From Eriocheir sinensis (lineage: Eukaryota; Arthropoda; Malacostraca; Decapoda; Varunidae): a stretch of 64,000 nt of DNA. The stretch is from NCBI RefSeq assembly GCF_024679095.1, contig NW_026111819.1, forward strand, positions 124,001 to 188,000, read 5' to 3'. The first letter of the stretch is position 1. Each line of letters starts with the position of its first letter. The notes under the pieces were generated by a model. That model was not told the origin of the DNA. It was given only the letters and a program-made list of their open reading frames with translations, and did no database searches. Both the position numbers and the translations under genes were made by a program. Positions 1 to 16,100 of this stretch are shown piece after piece.

Positions 1-2310
1 GCAAAATTCCCCAAAATTATCGCATTTTTTATAAAAATATATATACCAAAATACACATAAAATATTTAAATTTGTATTGAAATAAATATACAAAATGCAT
101 ATACAGTAAGGTAAATTTGTATTAAAAGAGATATTCAAAAATACATATAAAACAATGTAAATTTGTTTCAAAATATATATACGAATACACATAAAATAAA
201 GTAGATTACTATAGAAATATACCAAATTACACATAACATATTTAAATTTGTATTGAAATAAATATACAAAATGCACATACAATAAGGTAAATTTGTATTG
301 AAAGAGATATGCAAAAATACATATAAAACAATGTAAATTTGTTTCAAAATATATATACGAATACAAATAAAAAAAGTAGTTTTCTATAAAATATATATAC
401 AAAATACACATAAAATTAAGTAAATACGTATAAAAAATGTGTTTGTAAAAACATAAATATACAAATTACACATAAAATATCGTAAATTTGTATAAAACTG
501 TATACGAAAATACACAGAAGTAATTAAATTTGTATGAAAATATATATACAAAATACAGCTAAAATAAGCTAAATTTTAATTGAAATGTACATACAAAATA
601 CATAAAATAATGTAAATCTGTATCAAAATATTTATACAAATACATATAATAACGTAGATTTGTTCAAAAATATATAAACAAAATACACATTAAGTAATGC
701 AAATACGTATAAAAAATATGTACAAAATACACATATAATCATGTAATTCGTATCAAAATAAATAAACAAAATAGCAATAAAATAATGTAAATTTGTATGA
801 GAAAACATATACAAAAGTAAATTTCCAAAAAAATATATATACAAAACACACACTAAATAATGTAAATGCGTACATAAAATAACCTAAATTTGTATAAAAC
901 TATATAGAAAAATACACAAAAATAATTTAAATTTGTTTGAAAAGAAATATACAAAATACACATAAAATTAGGTAAATTTGTATTGAAATACATATACAAA
1001 ATACACATCAAATAATGTAAATTTGAATGAAAATATATAAACAAATACACTTAAAATAACGTAAATTTGTATAAAATATATATGCAAGATACACATTAAA
1101 TAATGTAAATGTGTATAAAAAATATATATACCAAAAACAAAGAGAATAATGTAAAATCGTATCAAAATAAATACACAGAATATCAATAAAATAATGTAAA
1201 TTTGTATGAAAATAGAGATACCAAATTCCCAAAAATTATCGCATTTTTTATAAAAATATATTTACCAAAATACACATAAAATATTTAAATTTGTATTGAA
1301 ATAAATATACAAAATGCATATACAATAAGGTAAATTTGTATTGAAAGAGATATGCAAAAATTACATGTAAAACAATGTAAATTTGTTTCAAAATATATAT
1401 ACGAATACAAATAAAAAAACGTATATTTCTATAAAAATATATATACAAAATACACTTAAAATTAAGTAAATACGTATAAAAAAATGTATACAAATTACAC
1501 ATAAAATAATGTAAATTCGAATTAAAATAAATAAACAAAATACCAATAAAAGAATGTGTATTTGGATAAATATAAATATACAAAATACACATACAAAATA
1601 AACATAAAATAAGGTAGATTTGTAATAAAATATATGTACAAAATACACATAAAATAATGTAAATTTATATGAAAATATATATACAAATACACATAAAATA
1701 CCATGAGTTTGTATAAAAATATATATTCAAAATAAATATTAAATAATGGAAAAGCTTATAAAAATATATATACAAAGTACATATAAAATAATGTAAATTC
1801 GTATCAATATAAATCAACAATACACCAATAAAATAATATATATTTGAATGAAAATAAATTTACAAAATACACATAACATAACTAAAATTTGTATTAAAAT
1901 ATATACAAAAATACATAGAAATAATTTGAGTTTGTATGAAAAAAGATATACAAAATACACATAAAACTAGGTAAATTTCTTTTGAAATTTATATACAAAA
2001 TACCCATAAAATATTGTAAATTTGTGTCAAAATATATAAACATATATACATAAAATAACGTAGATTTGTATTAAAAATATATACAAAATACACATAGAAT
2101 AATGTCAATTCGTATCAAAATGAATGAGCAGAATATCAATAAAATAATGTAAATTTGTATGAAAATAAAGATGCAAAATACCCCAAAAATAAAGCATATG
2201 TTTATAAAAATACAGATACAAAAATACACATCGAATAATTAAATTTGTATTAAAATTAATATACAAAATGCGTATATAATAGGGTAAATTTGTATTGAAA
2301 AAATATGCAA
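1..2310 (-). repeat. 45-bp satellite array, A-rich orientation, block 1
   Basis: Diverged tandem monomers of about 45 bp, seen as recurring ACACATAAAATAATG, TAAATTTGTATG and TATATACAAAAT motifs. The stretch from about 480 to 1255 is a direct copy of about 41325-42120: both share the unusual pair of AGCTAAAATAAGC-type and AATCTGTATCAAAA monomers. From about 1250 to 2310 the block is the reverse complement of 10061-11119. The block ends at a recurrent switch sequence (2307-2326). No gene is seen; open frames on the complementary strand are satellite by-products. Confidence 0.85.
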
Positions 2311-2321
2311 CATACACGTTT

Positions 2322-3840
<1,519 letters not shown>

Positions 3841-4178
3841 ATACATAGAATAATGTAAAATAGTATCAAAATAGGTGCAGAATATCAATAAAATAATTTA
3901 AATTTATATGAAAATAAAGATGCAAAATAACCTTAAGATAAAGCATTTTTTTTTTAAATACATATACAAAAATACACATATAATAATTAAATTTTTATTA
4001 AAATAAATATACAAAATGCACACAAACCAAAAGGTAAATTTTTATTGAAAAAAACGCAAAATAAAAATAAAACAGTGTAAATTTGTTTCAAAATATATAT
4101 ACGAATACATTTAAAATAACGTAGATTTCTATAGAAATATATATACAAAATACACATGAAATTTTGTAAATACGTATA

Positions 4179-4255
<77 letters not shown>

Positions 4256-4838
4256 GTAATGTAAATTCGTGACAAAATAAATAAACAAAATATCATGAAA
4301 AGAATGTGTATTTGTATGAAAATAAATAATAGATAATAAATTTGTATGTAATATATATGCAAGATACACATTAAATAATGTAAATATGTATAAAAAAAAA
4401 TATATTCAAAAAAGAAATAGAATAATGTAAAATCGTATCAAAATAAATACACCGAATATTAATAAAATAATGTAAATTTGGATGAAAATAAAGATGCAAA
4501 ATTCCCATCAAATAGCGCATTTCTTATAAAAATATACATACCAAAATACACATAAAATATTTAAATTTGTATTGAAATAAATATACAAAATGCACATACA
4601 ATAAGGTAAACTTCTGTTGAAAGAGATATGCAAAAATACATATAAAAAATTGTAAATTTGTTTCAAAATATATATACGAATACACATAAAATAACGTAGA
4701 TTTCTATAAAAATATATACAAAATTCACATAAAATTAGGTAAATATGTATAAAAAAATGTAAACAAAATACACATAAAATAATATAAATTCGAAACAAAA
4801 TAAATAAACAAAATACCAATAAAATAATGTGTATTTGT
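3841..4838 (-). repeat. 45-bp satellite array, A-rich orientation, block 3
   Basis: Satellite monomers in A-rich orientation. The block contains the (AT)n tract 4182-4251. It also has the fusion monomer near 4318-4360 (GATAATAAATTTGTATG type) that marks the shortened HOR form. About 4180-4830 resembles 7106-7720 in the same orientation. Confidence 0.85.
4182..4251. repeat. (AT)n microsatellite, about 35 units
   Basis: A pure AT run of 70 bp. It starts directly after TACGTATAAAA, the signature of one monomer type, and is followed by the next monomer type in the normal order (TAATGTAAATTCGTGAC). The expansion therefore lies in the TATATA spacer of that monomer. Confidence 0.97.
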
Positions 4839-7060
4839 TTTGAATATTTTTGTATATAGTTTTATACAAATTTACGATATTTTATGTGTATTTTGTATAT
4901 TTATATTTATACAAATACACTTTCTTTTACTGGTATTTTGTTTATTTATTTTGATACGATTTTTATGTGTATTTTGTATTCATTTTTTTATCCGTATTTT
5001 CTTCATTTTATGTGTATTTTGTATATATTTTTATAGAAATCAACGTTATTTTATTTGTATTCGTATATATATTTTAAAACAAATTTACATTGTTTTATAT
5101 GTATTTTGCATATCTATTTCAATACAAATTTACCTTACAGTATGTGCATTTTTTATATTTATTTTAATACAAATTTTAATATTTTATGTGTATTTTGGTA
5201 TATATATTTAAAAAAAATGCGTTATTTTATGGCTGTTTTGCGTCTTTATTTTCATACAAATTTACATTATTTAATTAATATTCTGTGTATTTATTTTGAT
5301 ACGATTTTACATTATTCTATTTGTGTTTTGTATAAATTTTTTTATACATATTTACATTATATAATTAGTATTTTGTATATATATTTGATACAAATTTACG
5401 TTATTTTAAGTGTATATGTTTATATATTTTCATTCAAATTTCCATTATTTTATGTGTATTTTGTATATGTATTTCAATACAAATTTACCTAATTTTATGT
5501 GTATTTTGTATATTTATTTTCATGCAAATTTAAATTATTTTTGTGTATTTTTGTATATAGTTTTATACAAACTTAGGTTATTTTATGAGTATTTTGTATA
5601 TCTATTTTCATACAAATACACATTCTTTTATTGATATTTTGTTTATTTATTTTGACGAGAATTTAAATTATTTAATGTGCATTTTGTATATATATATTTT
5701 TATACGTATTTACATCATTTCATGTGTATTTTGTATATATATTTCTATAGAAATCTACGTTATTTTATGTGTATTCGTATATAGATTTTTAAACAAATTT
5801 ACGCTTTGATGTGCATTTTGTATATTTTTTTAATACAAATTTACCTTATTGTACGTGCATTTTGTATATTAATTTTAATACAAATTTAACTATTCTATGT
5901 GTATTTTTGTATATGTATTTTTAAATAAATATGCTTTATGTTATGGGTATTTTGCATCTTTATTTTCATACAAAATTACATTATTTTATTGATATTCTGT
6001 GTATTTATTTTGATACGATTTTACATTATTCTATGTGTATTTTGTATATATTTTTCATTTAATTTAGCTTATTTTATGTGTATTTTGTATATCTATTTAT
6101 TTTAATACAAAATCAAATATTTTATGTTTTTTTCGTATATATATTTTTATAAAAAATGTGTTATTTTATGGGTATTTTGCATCTTAATTTTCATACAAAT
6201 TTACATTATTTTATTAATATTTTCTGTATTTATTTTCATACGATTTTACATTATTTTATTTGTGTTTTGTATATATTTTTTTTATACATATTTACATTAT
6301 TTAATGTGTTTTTTGTATATATATTTGATACAAATTTACGTTATTTTAAGTCTATATGTTTATATATTTTCATTCAAATTTACATTATTTTATGTGTATT
6401 TTGTATATGTATTTCAATACAAATTTACCTAATTTTATTTGTTTTTTGTATATTTATTTTCATACAAGTTTAAATTATTTTTGTGTATTTTTTTTTTATA
6501 GTTTTATACAAATTTAGGTTATTTTATGTGTATTTTGTATATCTATTTTCATACAAATACACATTCTTTTCATGATATTTTGTTTATTTATTTTGACACG
6601 AATTACCATTATTTAATGTGTATTTTGTATATATATTTTTATACGTATTTAGATTATTTGAAGTGTATTTTGTATATATATTTCTATAGAAATCTGCGTT
6701 ATTTTATGTGTATTCGTATATATATTTTGAAACAAATTTACATTGTTTTATGTGTATTTTGCATATTTTTTCAATACAAATTAACCTTATTGTATGTGCA
6801 TTTTGTATATTAATTTTAATACAAATTTGATTAATCTATGTGTATTTTTGTATATGTATTTTTATAAAAATATGCTTTTTTTTACGGGTATTTAGCATCT
6901 TTATTTTCATACAAATTTACATTATTTTATTGATATTCTGTGAATTTATTTTAATATGATTTTACATTATTCTATGTGTATTTTGTATATATATTATGTA
7001 TAAAATGTATTTGTTTTCATTTCATACAAATCTACATTATTTTATGTATTTTTTGTACAG
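4839..7060 (+). repeat. 45-bp satellite array, T-rich orientation, block 4
   Basis: Satellite monomers in T-rich orientation. About 4990-5810 is a direct copy of about 21200-22005; both share TTACAGTATGTGCA (5135 and 21331) and TATATAGATTTTTAAAC. About 6120-6830 resembles 16450-17150 and 28980-29700. Nothing other than satellite is seen. Confidence 0.85.
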
Positions 7061-8470
7061 GTATACACATAAAATATTTACGTATAAACGTATATACGTA
7101 TAAAAATATATATATATATATATATATATAAAATACATATTAAGTAATGTAAATTCGTGACAAAATAAATAAACAAAATATCATGAAAAGAATGTGTATT
7201 TGTATGAAAATAAATAATAGATAATTAATTTGTATGTAATATATATGCAAGATACACATTAAATAATGTAAATATGTATAAAAAAAATATATACAAAAAA
7301 TAAATAGAATAATGTAAAATCGTATCAAAATAAATACACCGAATATTAATAAAATAATGTAAATTTGTATGAAAATAAAGATGCAAAATTCCCATCAAAT
7401 AGCGCATTTCTTATAAAAATATACATACCAAAATACACATAAAATATTTAAATTTGTATTGAAATAAATATACAAAATGCACATACAATAAGGTAAACTT
7501 CTATTGAAAGAGATATGCAAAAAAACATATATAACAATGTAAATTTGTTTCAAAATATATATACGAATACACATAAAATAACGTAGATTTCTATAAAAAT
7601 ATATATACAAAATACACATAAAATTAAGTAAATACGTATAAAAAAATGTAAACAAAATACACTTAAAATAATGTAAACTCGAAACAAAATAAATAAACAA
7701 AATACCAATAAAAGAATGTGTATTTCTATAAATATAAATGTACAAAATACACATACAAAATAAACATAAAATAAGGTAAATTTGTAATGAAATATATGTA
7801 CAAAATACACATAAAATAATGTAAATTTATATGAAAATATATATACAAATACACATAAAATACCATGAATTTGTATAAGATTATATATTCAAAATAAATA
7901 TTAAATAATGTAAATGCGTATAAAATATAAATACAAAGTACATATAAAATAATGTAAATTCGTATCAATATAAATCAACAAAATACCAATAAAATAATAT
8001 ATATTTGAATGAAAATAGATTAAGAAAATACACATAACATAACTAAAATTTGTATTGAAATATATACAAAATATAAAAATAATTTGAGTTTGTATGAAAA
8101 TAGATATTCAAAATACATATAAAACTAGGTAAATTTCTTTTGAAATATATATACAAAATACCCATAAAATATTGTAAATTTGTGTCAAAATATATAAACA
8201 AATACACATAAAATAACTTAAAATAACGTAAATATGTATCAAATATATATACAAAAAACACATTAAATAATGTAAATATGTATAAAAAATATATACAAAA
8301 CATAAATAAAATAATGTAAAATCGTATCAAAATAAATACAGAAAATATTAATAAAATAATGTAAATTTGTAAGAAAATTAAGATGCAAAATACCCATAAA
8401 ATAACACATTTTTTATAAAAATATATATACGAAAAAACACAAAATTTTAGATTTTGTATTAAAATAAATA
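7061..8470 (-). repeat. 45-bp satellite array, A-rich orientation, block 5
   Basis: Satellite monomers in A-rich orientation. The block starts with a short irregular patch (7061-7105) where TACGTATA occurs several times, followed by (AT)n at 7106-7130. About 7106-7720 is the reverse complement of 8471-9080 in the neighbouring block, giving two arms of about 610 bp with about 750 bp between them. Confidence 0.85.
7106..7130. repeat. short (AT)n microsatellite
   Basis: A 25-bp AT run directly after CGTATAAA. It occupies the same monomer position as the tracts at 4182-4251 and 38490-38630. Its mirror copy is the 17-bp run at 9064-9080. Confidence 0.9.
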
Positions 8471-9430
8471 GATATACATTCTTTTATTGGTATTTTGTTT
8501 ATTTATTTTGTTTCGAATTTACATTATTTTATGTGTATTTTGTTTACATTTTTTTATACGTATTTACTTAATTTTATGTGTATTTTTTATATATATATTT
8601 ATAGAAATCTACGTTATTTTATGTGTATTCGTATATATATTTTCAAACAAATTTACATTGTTTTATATGTATTTTTGCATATCTCTTTCAATAGAAGTTT
8701 ACCTTATTGTATGTGCATTTTGTATATTTATTTCAATACAAATTTAAATATTTTATGTGTATTTTGGTATATATATTTTTATAAGAAATGCGCTATTTGA
8801 TGGGAATTTTGCATCTTTATTTTCATACAAATTTACATTATTTTATTAATATTCGGTGTATTTATTTTGATACGATTTTACATTATCCTATTTGTTTTTT
8901 GTATATATATTTTTTATACATATTTACATTATTTAAATGTATCTTGCATATATATTACATACAAATTTATTATCTATTATTTATTTTCATACAAATACAC
9001 ATTCTTTTCATGATATTTTGTTTATTTATTTTGTCACGAATTTACATTACTTAATATGTATTTTATATATATATATATATTTTTATACGTATTTACATAA
9101 TTTCATGTGTATTTTGTATATATATATTTCTATAGAATCTACGTTATTTTATGTGTATTCGTATATATATTTTGAAACAAATTTACACTGTTTTATTTGT
9201 ATTTTGCGTTTTTTTTTTCAATACAAATTTACCTTATTGAATGTGTGCATTTTGTATATTAATTTCAATACAAATTTAATTATTCTATGTGTAATTTTGT
9301 ATATGTATTTTTAAGAAAAAATATGCTTTATCTTATGGGTATTTTGCATCTTTATTTTCATACAAATTTAAATTATTTTATTGATATTCTGTGTACCTAT
9401 TTTGATACGATTTTACATTATTCTATGTAT
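8471..9430 (+). repeat. 45-bp satellite array, T-rich orientation, block 6
   Basis: Satellite monomers in T-rich orientation. About 8471-9080 is the inverted partner of 7106-7720, including the TTATTATCTATTATTTATT fusion monomer near 8970. The block ends at the inverted copy of the 3840 switch. Confidence 0.85.
9064..9080. repeat. short (TA)n microsatellite
   Basis: A 17-bp AT run. It is the mirror-image counterpart of 7106-7130 within the local inverted repeat and is shorter by four units. Confidence 0.85.
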
Positions 9431-10060
9431 AACAAAAATAAATACAGAATACACAAAAATAGATATGCAAAATACATATAAACAATGTAAATTTGTTTCA
9501 AAATATTTATACGAATACTCATGAAATAAGGTAGATTTCTATAAAAATATATATACAAAATACACATAAAATTATGTAAATACGTATAAAAAATGTATAC
9601 AAAATACACATAAAATAATGTAAATTAGTATCAAAATAAATAAACAAAATACCAATAAAAGAATGTGTATTTGTATAAATATATATATACAAAATACACA
9701 TTAAATAATATAAATTTGTTTAAAACTATACAAAATACACATGAAATGATGTAAATACTTATAAAAATATATATACAAAATACACATTAAATAATGTAAA
9801 TTCGCGTCAAAATAAATAAACAAAATCTCAGTAAAAGAATGTGAATTTGTATGAAAATAGATATACAAAATACACATAAAATAACCTAAATTTGTATCAA
9901 ACTATGTACAAAAAAACACAAAAATATTTTAAATTTGTATGAAATTATAAATACAAAATACACATAAAATTAGGTAAATTTGTATTGAAACACATGTAAT
10001 TCGTATCAAAATAAATAAACAAAATACCAATAAAATAATATAAATTTGTATGAGTAAACG
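9431..10060 (-). repeat. 45-bp satellite array, A-rich orientation, block 7
   Basis: A short A-rich satellite block. Near 9988 a monomer ending TTGTATTGAAA is joined to CACATGTAATTCG, out of the usual monomer order, so an internal deletion or fusion is likely. The block ends in the recurrent switch TGAGTAAACGTGTATGTTGC (10051-10070). Confidence 0.83.
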
Positions 10061-11119
10061 TGTATGTTGCATATTTTTTCAATACAAATTTACCTTATTA
10101 TATACGCATTTTGTATATTAATTTTAATACAAATTTAATTATTCGATGTGTATTTTTGTATCTGTATTTTTATAAACATATGCTTTATTTTTTAGGTATT
10201 TTGCATCTTTGTTTTCATACAAATTTACATTATTTTATTGATATTCTGCTCATTCTTTTTGATACGAATTGACATTATTCTATGTGTATTTTGTATATAT
10301 TTTTCATACAAATTTACGTTATTTTATGTGTATTTGTTTATATATTTTGACACAAATTTACAATATTTTATGGGTATTTTGTATATACCTAGTTTACCTA
10401 GTTTTATGTGTATTTTGTATATCTATTTTCATACTAACTCAAATTATTTCTATGTATTTTTGTATATATTTTAATACAAATTTTAGTTATGTTATGTGTA
10501 TTTTGTAAATTTATTTTCATTCAAATATATATTATTTTATTGGTGTTTTGTTGATTTATATTGATACGAATTTACATTATTTTATATGTACTTTGTATAT
10601 ATATTTTTATACGCATTTACATCATTTAATATTTATTTTGAATATATATTTTTATACAAATTCATGGTATTTTATGTGTATTTGTATATACATTTTTATA
10701 TAAATTTACATTATTTTATGTGTATTTTGTACATATATTTTTTTATAAATCTACCTTATTTTATGTTTATTTTGTATGTGTATTTTGTATATTTATATTT
10801 ATCCAAATACACATTCTTTTATTGGTATTTTGTTTATTTATTTTAATTCGAATTTACATTATTTTATGTGTATTTTGTATACATTTTTTTATACGTATTT
10901 ACTTAATTTTAAGTGTATTTTGTATATATATTTTTAAAGAAATCTACGTTTTTTTATTTGTATTCGTATATATATTTTGAAACAAATTTACATTGTTTTA
11001 TATGTATTTTTGCATATCTCTTTCAATACAAATTTACCTTATTGTATGTGCATTTTGTATATTTATTTCAATGCAAATTTAAATATTTTATGTGTATTTT
11101 GGTATATATATTTTTATAA
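10061..11119 (+). repeat. 45-bp satellite array, T-rich orientation, block 8
   Basis: Satellite monomers in T-rich orientation. The block is the reverse complement of about 1250-2310 and its first 400 bp or so is a direct copy of 56684-57100. It ends abruptly after GGTATATATATTTTTATAA. Confidence 0.85.
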
Positions 11120-12383
11120 GATTACGAAAATTTTAATAAAAATATATACAAAAAAACAAAAAAATAAATTTCAATTTTGTATGAAAATAGATGTACAAAA
11201 ATATACACATATAATTAGTTAAATTTGTATTTAAATACATGTACAAAATACACATAAAATAATGTAAATTTGTATGAAATGAAAACAAATTCACATAAAA
11301 TTCGCGTCAAAATAAATAAAAAAATATCAATAAAAGAATGTGTATTGGTATGAAAATAGATATACAAAATACACATAAAATAACCTAAATTTGTATGAAA
11401 CTATATACAAAAATACACAAAAATATTTTAAATTTGTATGAAAATAAATATACAAAATACACATAAAATTAGGTAAATTTGTATTGAAATACATACACAA
11501 AATACACATAAAATAATGTAAATTTGAATGAAAATACATAAACAAATACACTTAAAATAACGTAAATTTGTATAAAAAAAATATGTACAAATCACAAATA
11601 GAATAATGTAAAATAGTATCAAAATAAATACACAGAATATTAATAAAATAATGTAAATTTGTATGAAAATAATGAGGCAAAATACCCATAAAATAACGCA
11701 TTTTTTTATTTATAAAAATATATATACCAAAATACACATCAAAAAATTAAATTTGTATTAAAATAAATATACAAAAAACACATACAATAAGGTAAATTTG
11801 TATTGAAATAGATATCCAAATACATGTAAAACAATGTAAATTTGTTTCAAAATATATATACGAATACACATAAAATAACGTAGATTTCTATAAAAATATA
11901 TATACAAAATACACATAAAATGAAGTAAATACGTATAAAAAAATGTATACAAAAAACACATAAAATAATGTAAATTCGTATTAAAATAAATAAACAAAAT
12001 ACCAATAAAAGAATGTGTATTTGTATAAATATAAATATACAAAATACACATAAAATAACGTAAATTTATATAAAACTATATACAAAAATACACAGAAGTA
12101 ATTAAATTTGTTATGAAAATATATACAAAATATACACAAAATAAGCTAAATTTGAATTGAAATATATATACAAAATACATGAAATAAAGTAAATTTGTAT
12201 CAAAATATTTATACAAATACACATATAACGTAAATTTGTATGAAATTATATATACAAAATACACATTAAATAATGTAAATACGTATAAAAAATATGTACA
12301 AAATACACATATAATCATGTAATTCGTATCAAAATAAATAAACAAAATACCAATAAAATAATATAAATTTGTATGAGTAAACG
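11120..12383 (-). repeat. 45-bp satellite array, A-rich orientation, block 9
   Basis: Satellite monomers in A-rich orientation. About 11600-12383 is the inverted partner of 2322-3060. It ends in the switch 12374-12392, which matches the 10051 switch over 19 bases and differs at the next base. Confidence 0.85.
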
Positions 12384-14190
12384 TGTATGTTGAATATTTT
12401 TTCAATACAAATTTACCTTATTATATACGCATTTTGTATATTAATTTTAATATATGTGTATTTGAATATATATTTTGATACAAATTTACATTATTTTATG
12501 TATTTTCTATATTTATTTCAATTCAAATTTAGCTTATTTTATGTGTCTTTTGTATATCTATTTTCATACAAATTTAATTATTTTTGTTTATTTCTGTATA
12601 TAGTTTTATACAATTTTTCGTTATTTTATGTGTATTTTGTATATTTATATTTATACAAGTAAACATTCTTTTATTGGCATTTAGTTTATTTGTTTTGATA
12701 CGAATTTACATTATTTTATGTGTATTTTGTATACATTTTCTTATACGTATTTACTTCATTTTATGTGTATTTTGTATATATATTTTTATAGAAATCTACG
12801 TTATTTTATGTGTATTCGTATATATATTTTGAAACAAATTTACATTGTTTTATGTGAATTTTGCATATCTATTTCAATACAAATTTACATTATTGTATGA
12901 GCATTTTGTATATTTATTGTAATACAAATTTAAATATTTTATGTGTATTTTGGTATATATATTTTCATAAAAAATGCGTTGTTTTATGGGTATTTTGCAT
13001 CTTTATTTTCATACAAATTTACATTATTTTATTCATATTCTGTGTGTTTATTTTGATACTATTTTACATTATTCTATTTGTGTTTTGTATATATTTTTTT
13101 ATACATATTTACATTATTTAATGTGTATTTTCTATATATATTTCATACAAATTTACGTTATTTTAAGTGTATTTGTTTATATATTTTCATTCAAATTTAC
13201 ATTATTTTATGTGTATTTTGTATATGTATTTCAATAGAAATTTAACTAGTTTTATGTGTATTTTGTATATATATTTTTATACAAATTTAAATTATTTCTG
13301 TGTATTTTTTAATAGAGTTTTATACAAATTTACAATATTTTATGTGTATTTTGTATATCTATTTTCATACAAATACACATTCTTTTATTGATATTTTGTT
13401 TATTTATTTTGATGCGAATTTACATTATTTAATGTGTATTGTGTATATATACTTTTATACGTATTTACGTCATTTCAAGTGTATTTTTTATATATATTTC
13501 TATAGAAATATACGTTATTTTATGTGTATTCATATATATATTTTGAAACAAATATACATTGTTTTATGTGCATTTTGTATATTTTTTCTATACAAATTTC
13601 CCTTATTGTACGTGCATTTTGTATATTAATTTTAATACAAATTTAATTATTCTATGTGTATTCTTGTATATGTACTTTAAAAAAAATATGCTTTATTTTA
13701 TGGGTATTTTGCATCTTTATTTTCATACAAAATTACATTATTTTATTGATATTCTGTGTATTTATTTTGATACGATTTTACATTATTCTATGTATATTTT
13801 GTATATCTATTTTATACAAATGTTCGTTATTTTATGTGAATTTGTTTTCATTTCATACAAATTTACATTATTTTATGTGTATTTTGTACATGTATTTAAA
13901 TACAAATTTAAATAATTATATGTGTATTTTGTATATCTATTTTCATACAAATTGAAATTTATTTTTTTGTTTTTTTGTATATATTTTTATTCAAATTTTC
14001 GTAATTTTATGTGTATTTTGTATATTTATTTTCCTACAAATATACGTTCTTTTATCGGAATTTTGTTTATTTATTTTGATACGAGTTTTCATTTTTTTAG
14101 GTGTATTTGATATATATATTTTTATACTTATTTACATAATTTTATATGTATTTTGAATATGTATTTTCATAGAAATTTACTCTATATGTA
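12384..14190 (+). repeat. 45-bp satellite array, T-rich orientation, block 10
   Basis: Satellite monomers in T-rich orientation. About 12455-14110 is the reverse complement of about 32375-34030; paired positions sum to 46475-46490 along the whole length, so there are few net indels. The block ends in a partial copy (14180-14193) of the CTCTATATGTATAT switch. Confidence 0.85.
12455..14110 (+). repeat. inverted segmental copy of 32375-34030
   Basis: About 1.65 kb in opposite orientation. Anchors are TTTTCTATATTTATTTCAAT near 12505 with its complement near 33985, a GCATTTTGTATATT segment near 13615 with 32880, and TCAAATTTTCGTAATTTTA near 13993 with 32480. Confidence 0.75.
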
Positions 14191-16100
14191 TATACAAAAA
14201 AACACAAAAATAATTTAAATTTGTATGAAAATAAATATACAAAATACACATAAAATTAGGTAAATTTGTATTGAAATACATATACAAAATACACTAAAAA
14301 TAATGTAAATTTGAATGAAATTATATAAACAAATACACTTAAAATGACGTTAATTTGTATAAAATATATATAAAAAATACACATTAAATAATGAAAATAT
14401 GTATAAAAAAATATATACAAAAAACAAATAGTATAATATAAAATCGTATCAAAATATATACACAGAATATTAATAAAATAATGTACATTTGTATGAAAAC
14501 TAAGATGCAAAATACCTAAAAAATATCGCATTTTTTATAAAATAATATATACCAAAATACACATAAAATATTTGAATTTGTATTAAAATAAATATACAAA
14601 ATGCACATACATTAAGTTAAATTTGTATTGATATAGATATGCAAAAAACATATAAAACAATGTAAATTTGTTTCAAAATATAAATACGAATACACATAAA
14701 ATAACGTAGATTTCTATAAATATATATATACAAAATACAAATAAAATTAAGTAAATACGAATCAAAAATGTAAACAAAATACACATAAAATAATGTAAAT
14801 TCGTATAAATATAAATAAACAAAATACCAATAAGAGAATGTGTATTTGTATAAAAATAAATATACAAAATGCACATAAAATAACGTAAATTTGTATAAAA
14901 CTATATAAAAAAATACACAGAAGTAATTAAATTTGCATGAAAATAGATATACAAAATACACACAAAATAAGCTAAATTTGAATTGAAATATATATACAAA
15001 ATACATAAAATAAAGTAAATTCGTTTCAAAATATTTTTAACAAATACACATATAATAACGTAAATTTCTAAAAAAAAATTATAAACAAAATACACATTAA
15101 GTAATGTAAATACGTATAAAAAAATATTTACAAAATACACCAATAATCAAGTCATTCGTATCAAAATAAATAAACAAAAAACTAATTAAATAATGTAAAT
15201 TTGTATGAGAAAACATATACAAAATACACATAAAATAACGTTTTAAGTTTCTATAAAATATATGTACAAAATGCACATAAAATAAGTTTGCATAAAAAAT
15301 ATATACAAACACACATTAGATAATGTAAATATGTATAAAATATGTATACAAAATACCTATGAAATAATTTAAATTCGTATCAAGTTAAAGTAAGAAAATA
15401 ACAATAAAATAATGTAATTTTGGATGAAAATATATATAGAAAACACACATAAAATAACCTAAATACAAATACAAATGTACACATTAAATAATTTAAAATT
15501 GAATGAAATAATTTACAAAATAAACATAAAATAAGGTAAATTTGTAATAAAATATATGTATGAATACACATAAAATAATATAAATTTGTATGAAAATATA
15601 TATACAAATACACATAAAATAACATGAATTTGTATAAAATTGTTTCAAAATATATACGAATACACACAATAAAACAACGTAAATTTTTATGAAAATGTAT
15701 ATATAAAATACACATAAAATAATTTAAATACGTAGAAAAATATATATATACAAAATACACATAAAATAATGTAAATTCGTAAAAAATTAAATACACAAAA
15801 TTCCAATAAAAGAATGTATATTTGTAGGAAAATATATATACAAAATACAAATAAAATAACTAAAATTTGAATAAAAATATATACAAAAATACACAAAAAT
15901 AATTTAAATTTGTTTGAAAATAGATATGCAAAATACACATAAAGTTAGGCAAATTTGTATTGAAATACATAAACAAAACTCACATAAAATAATGTAAATT
16001 TGTATGAAAATATATAAACAAATACATATAAAATAACGTAAATTTGTATAAAATATATATACAAAATATACATTAAATATTTTAAATATGTATAAAAATA
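14191..16100 (-). repeat. 45-bp satellite array, A-rich orientation, block 11
   Basis: Satellite monomers in A-rich orientation. About 15640-16100 is the inverted partner of about 62346-62820. The block ends at the AT-only switch 16091-16120. Confidence 0.85.
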
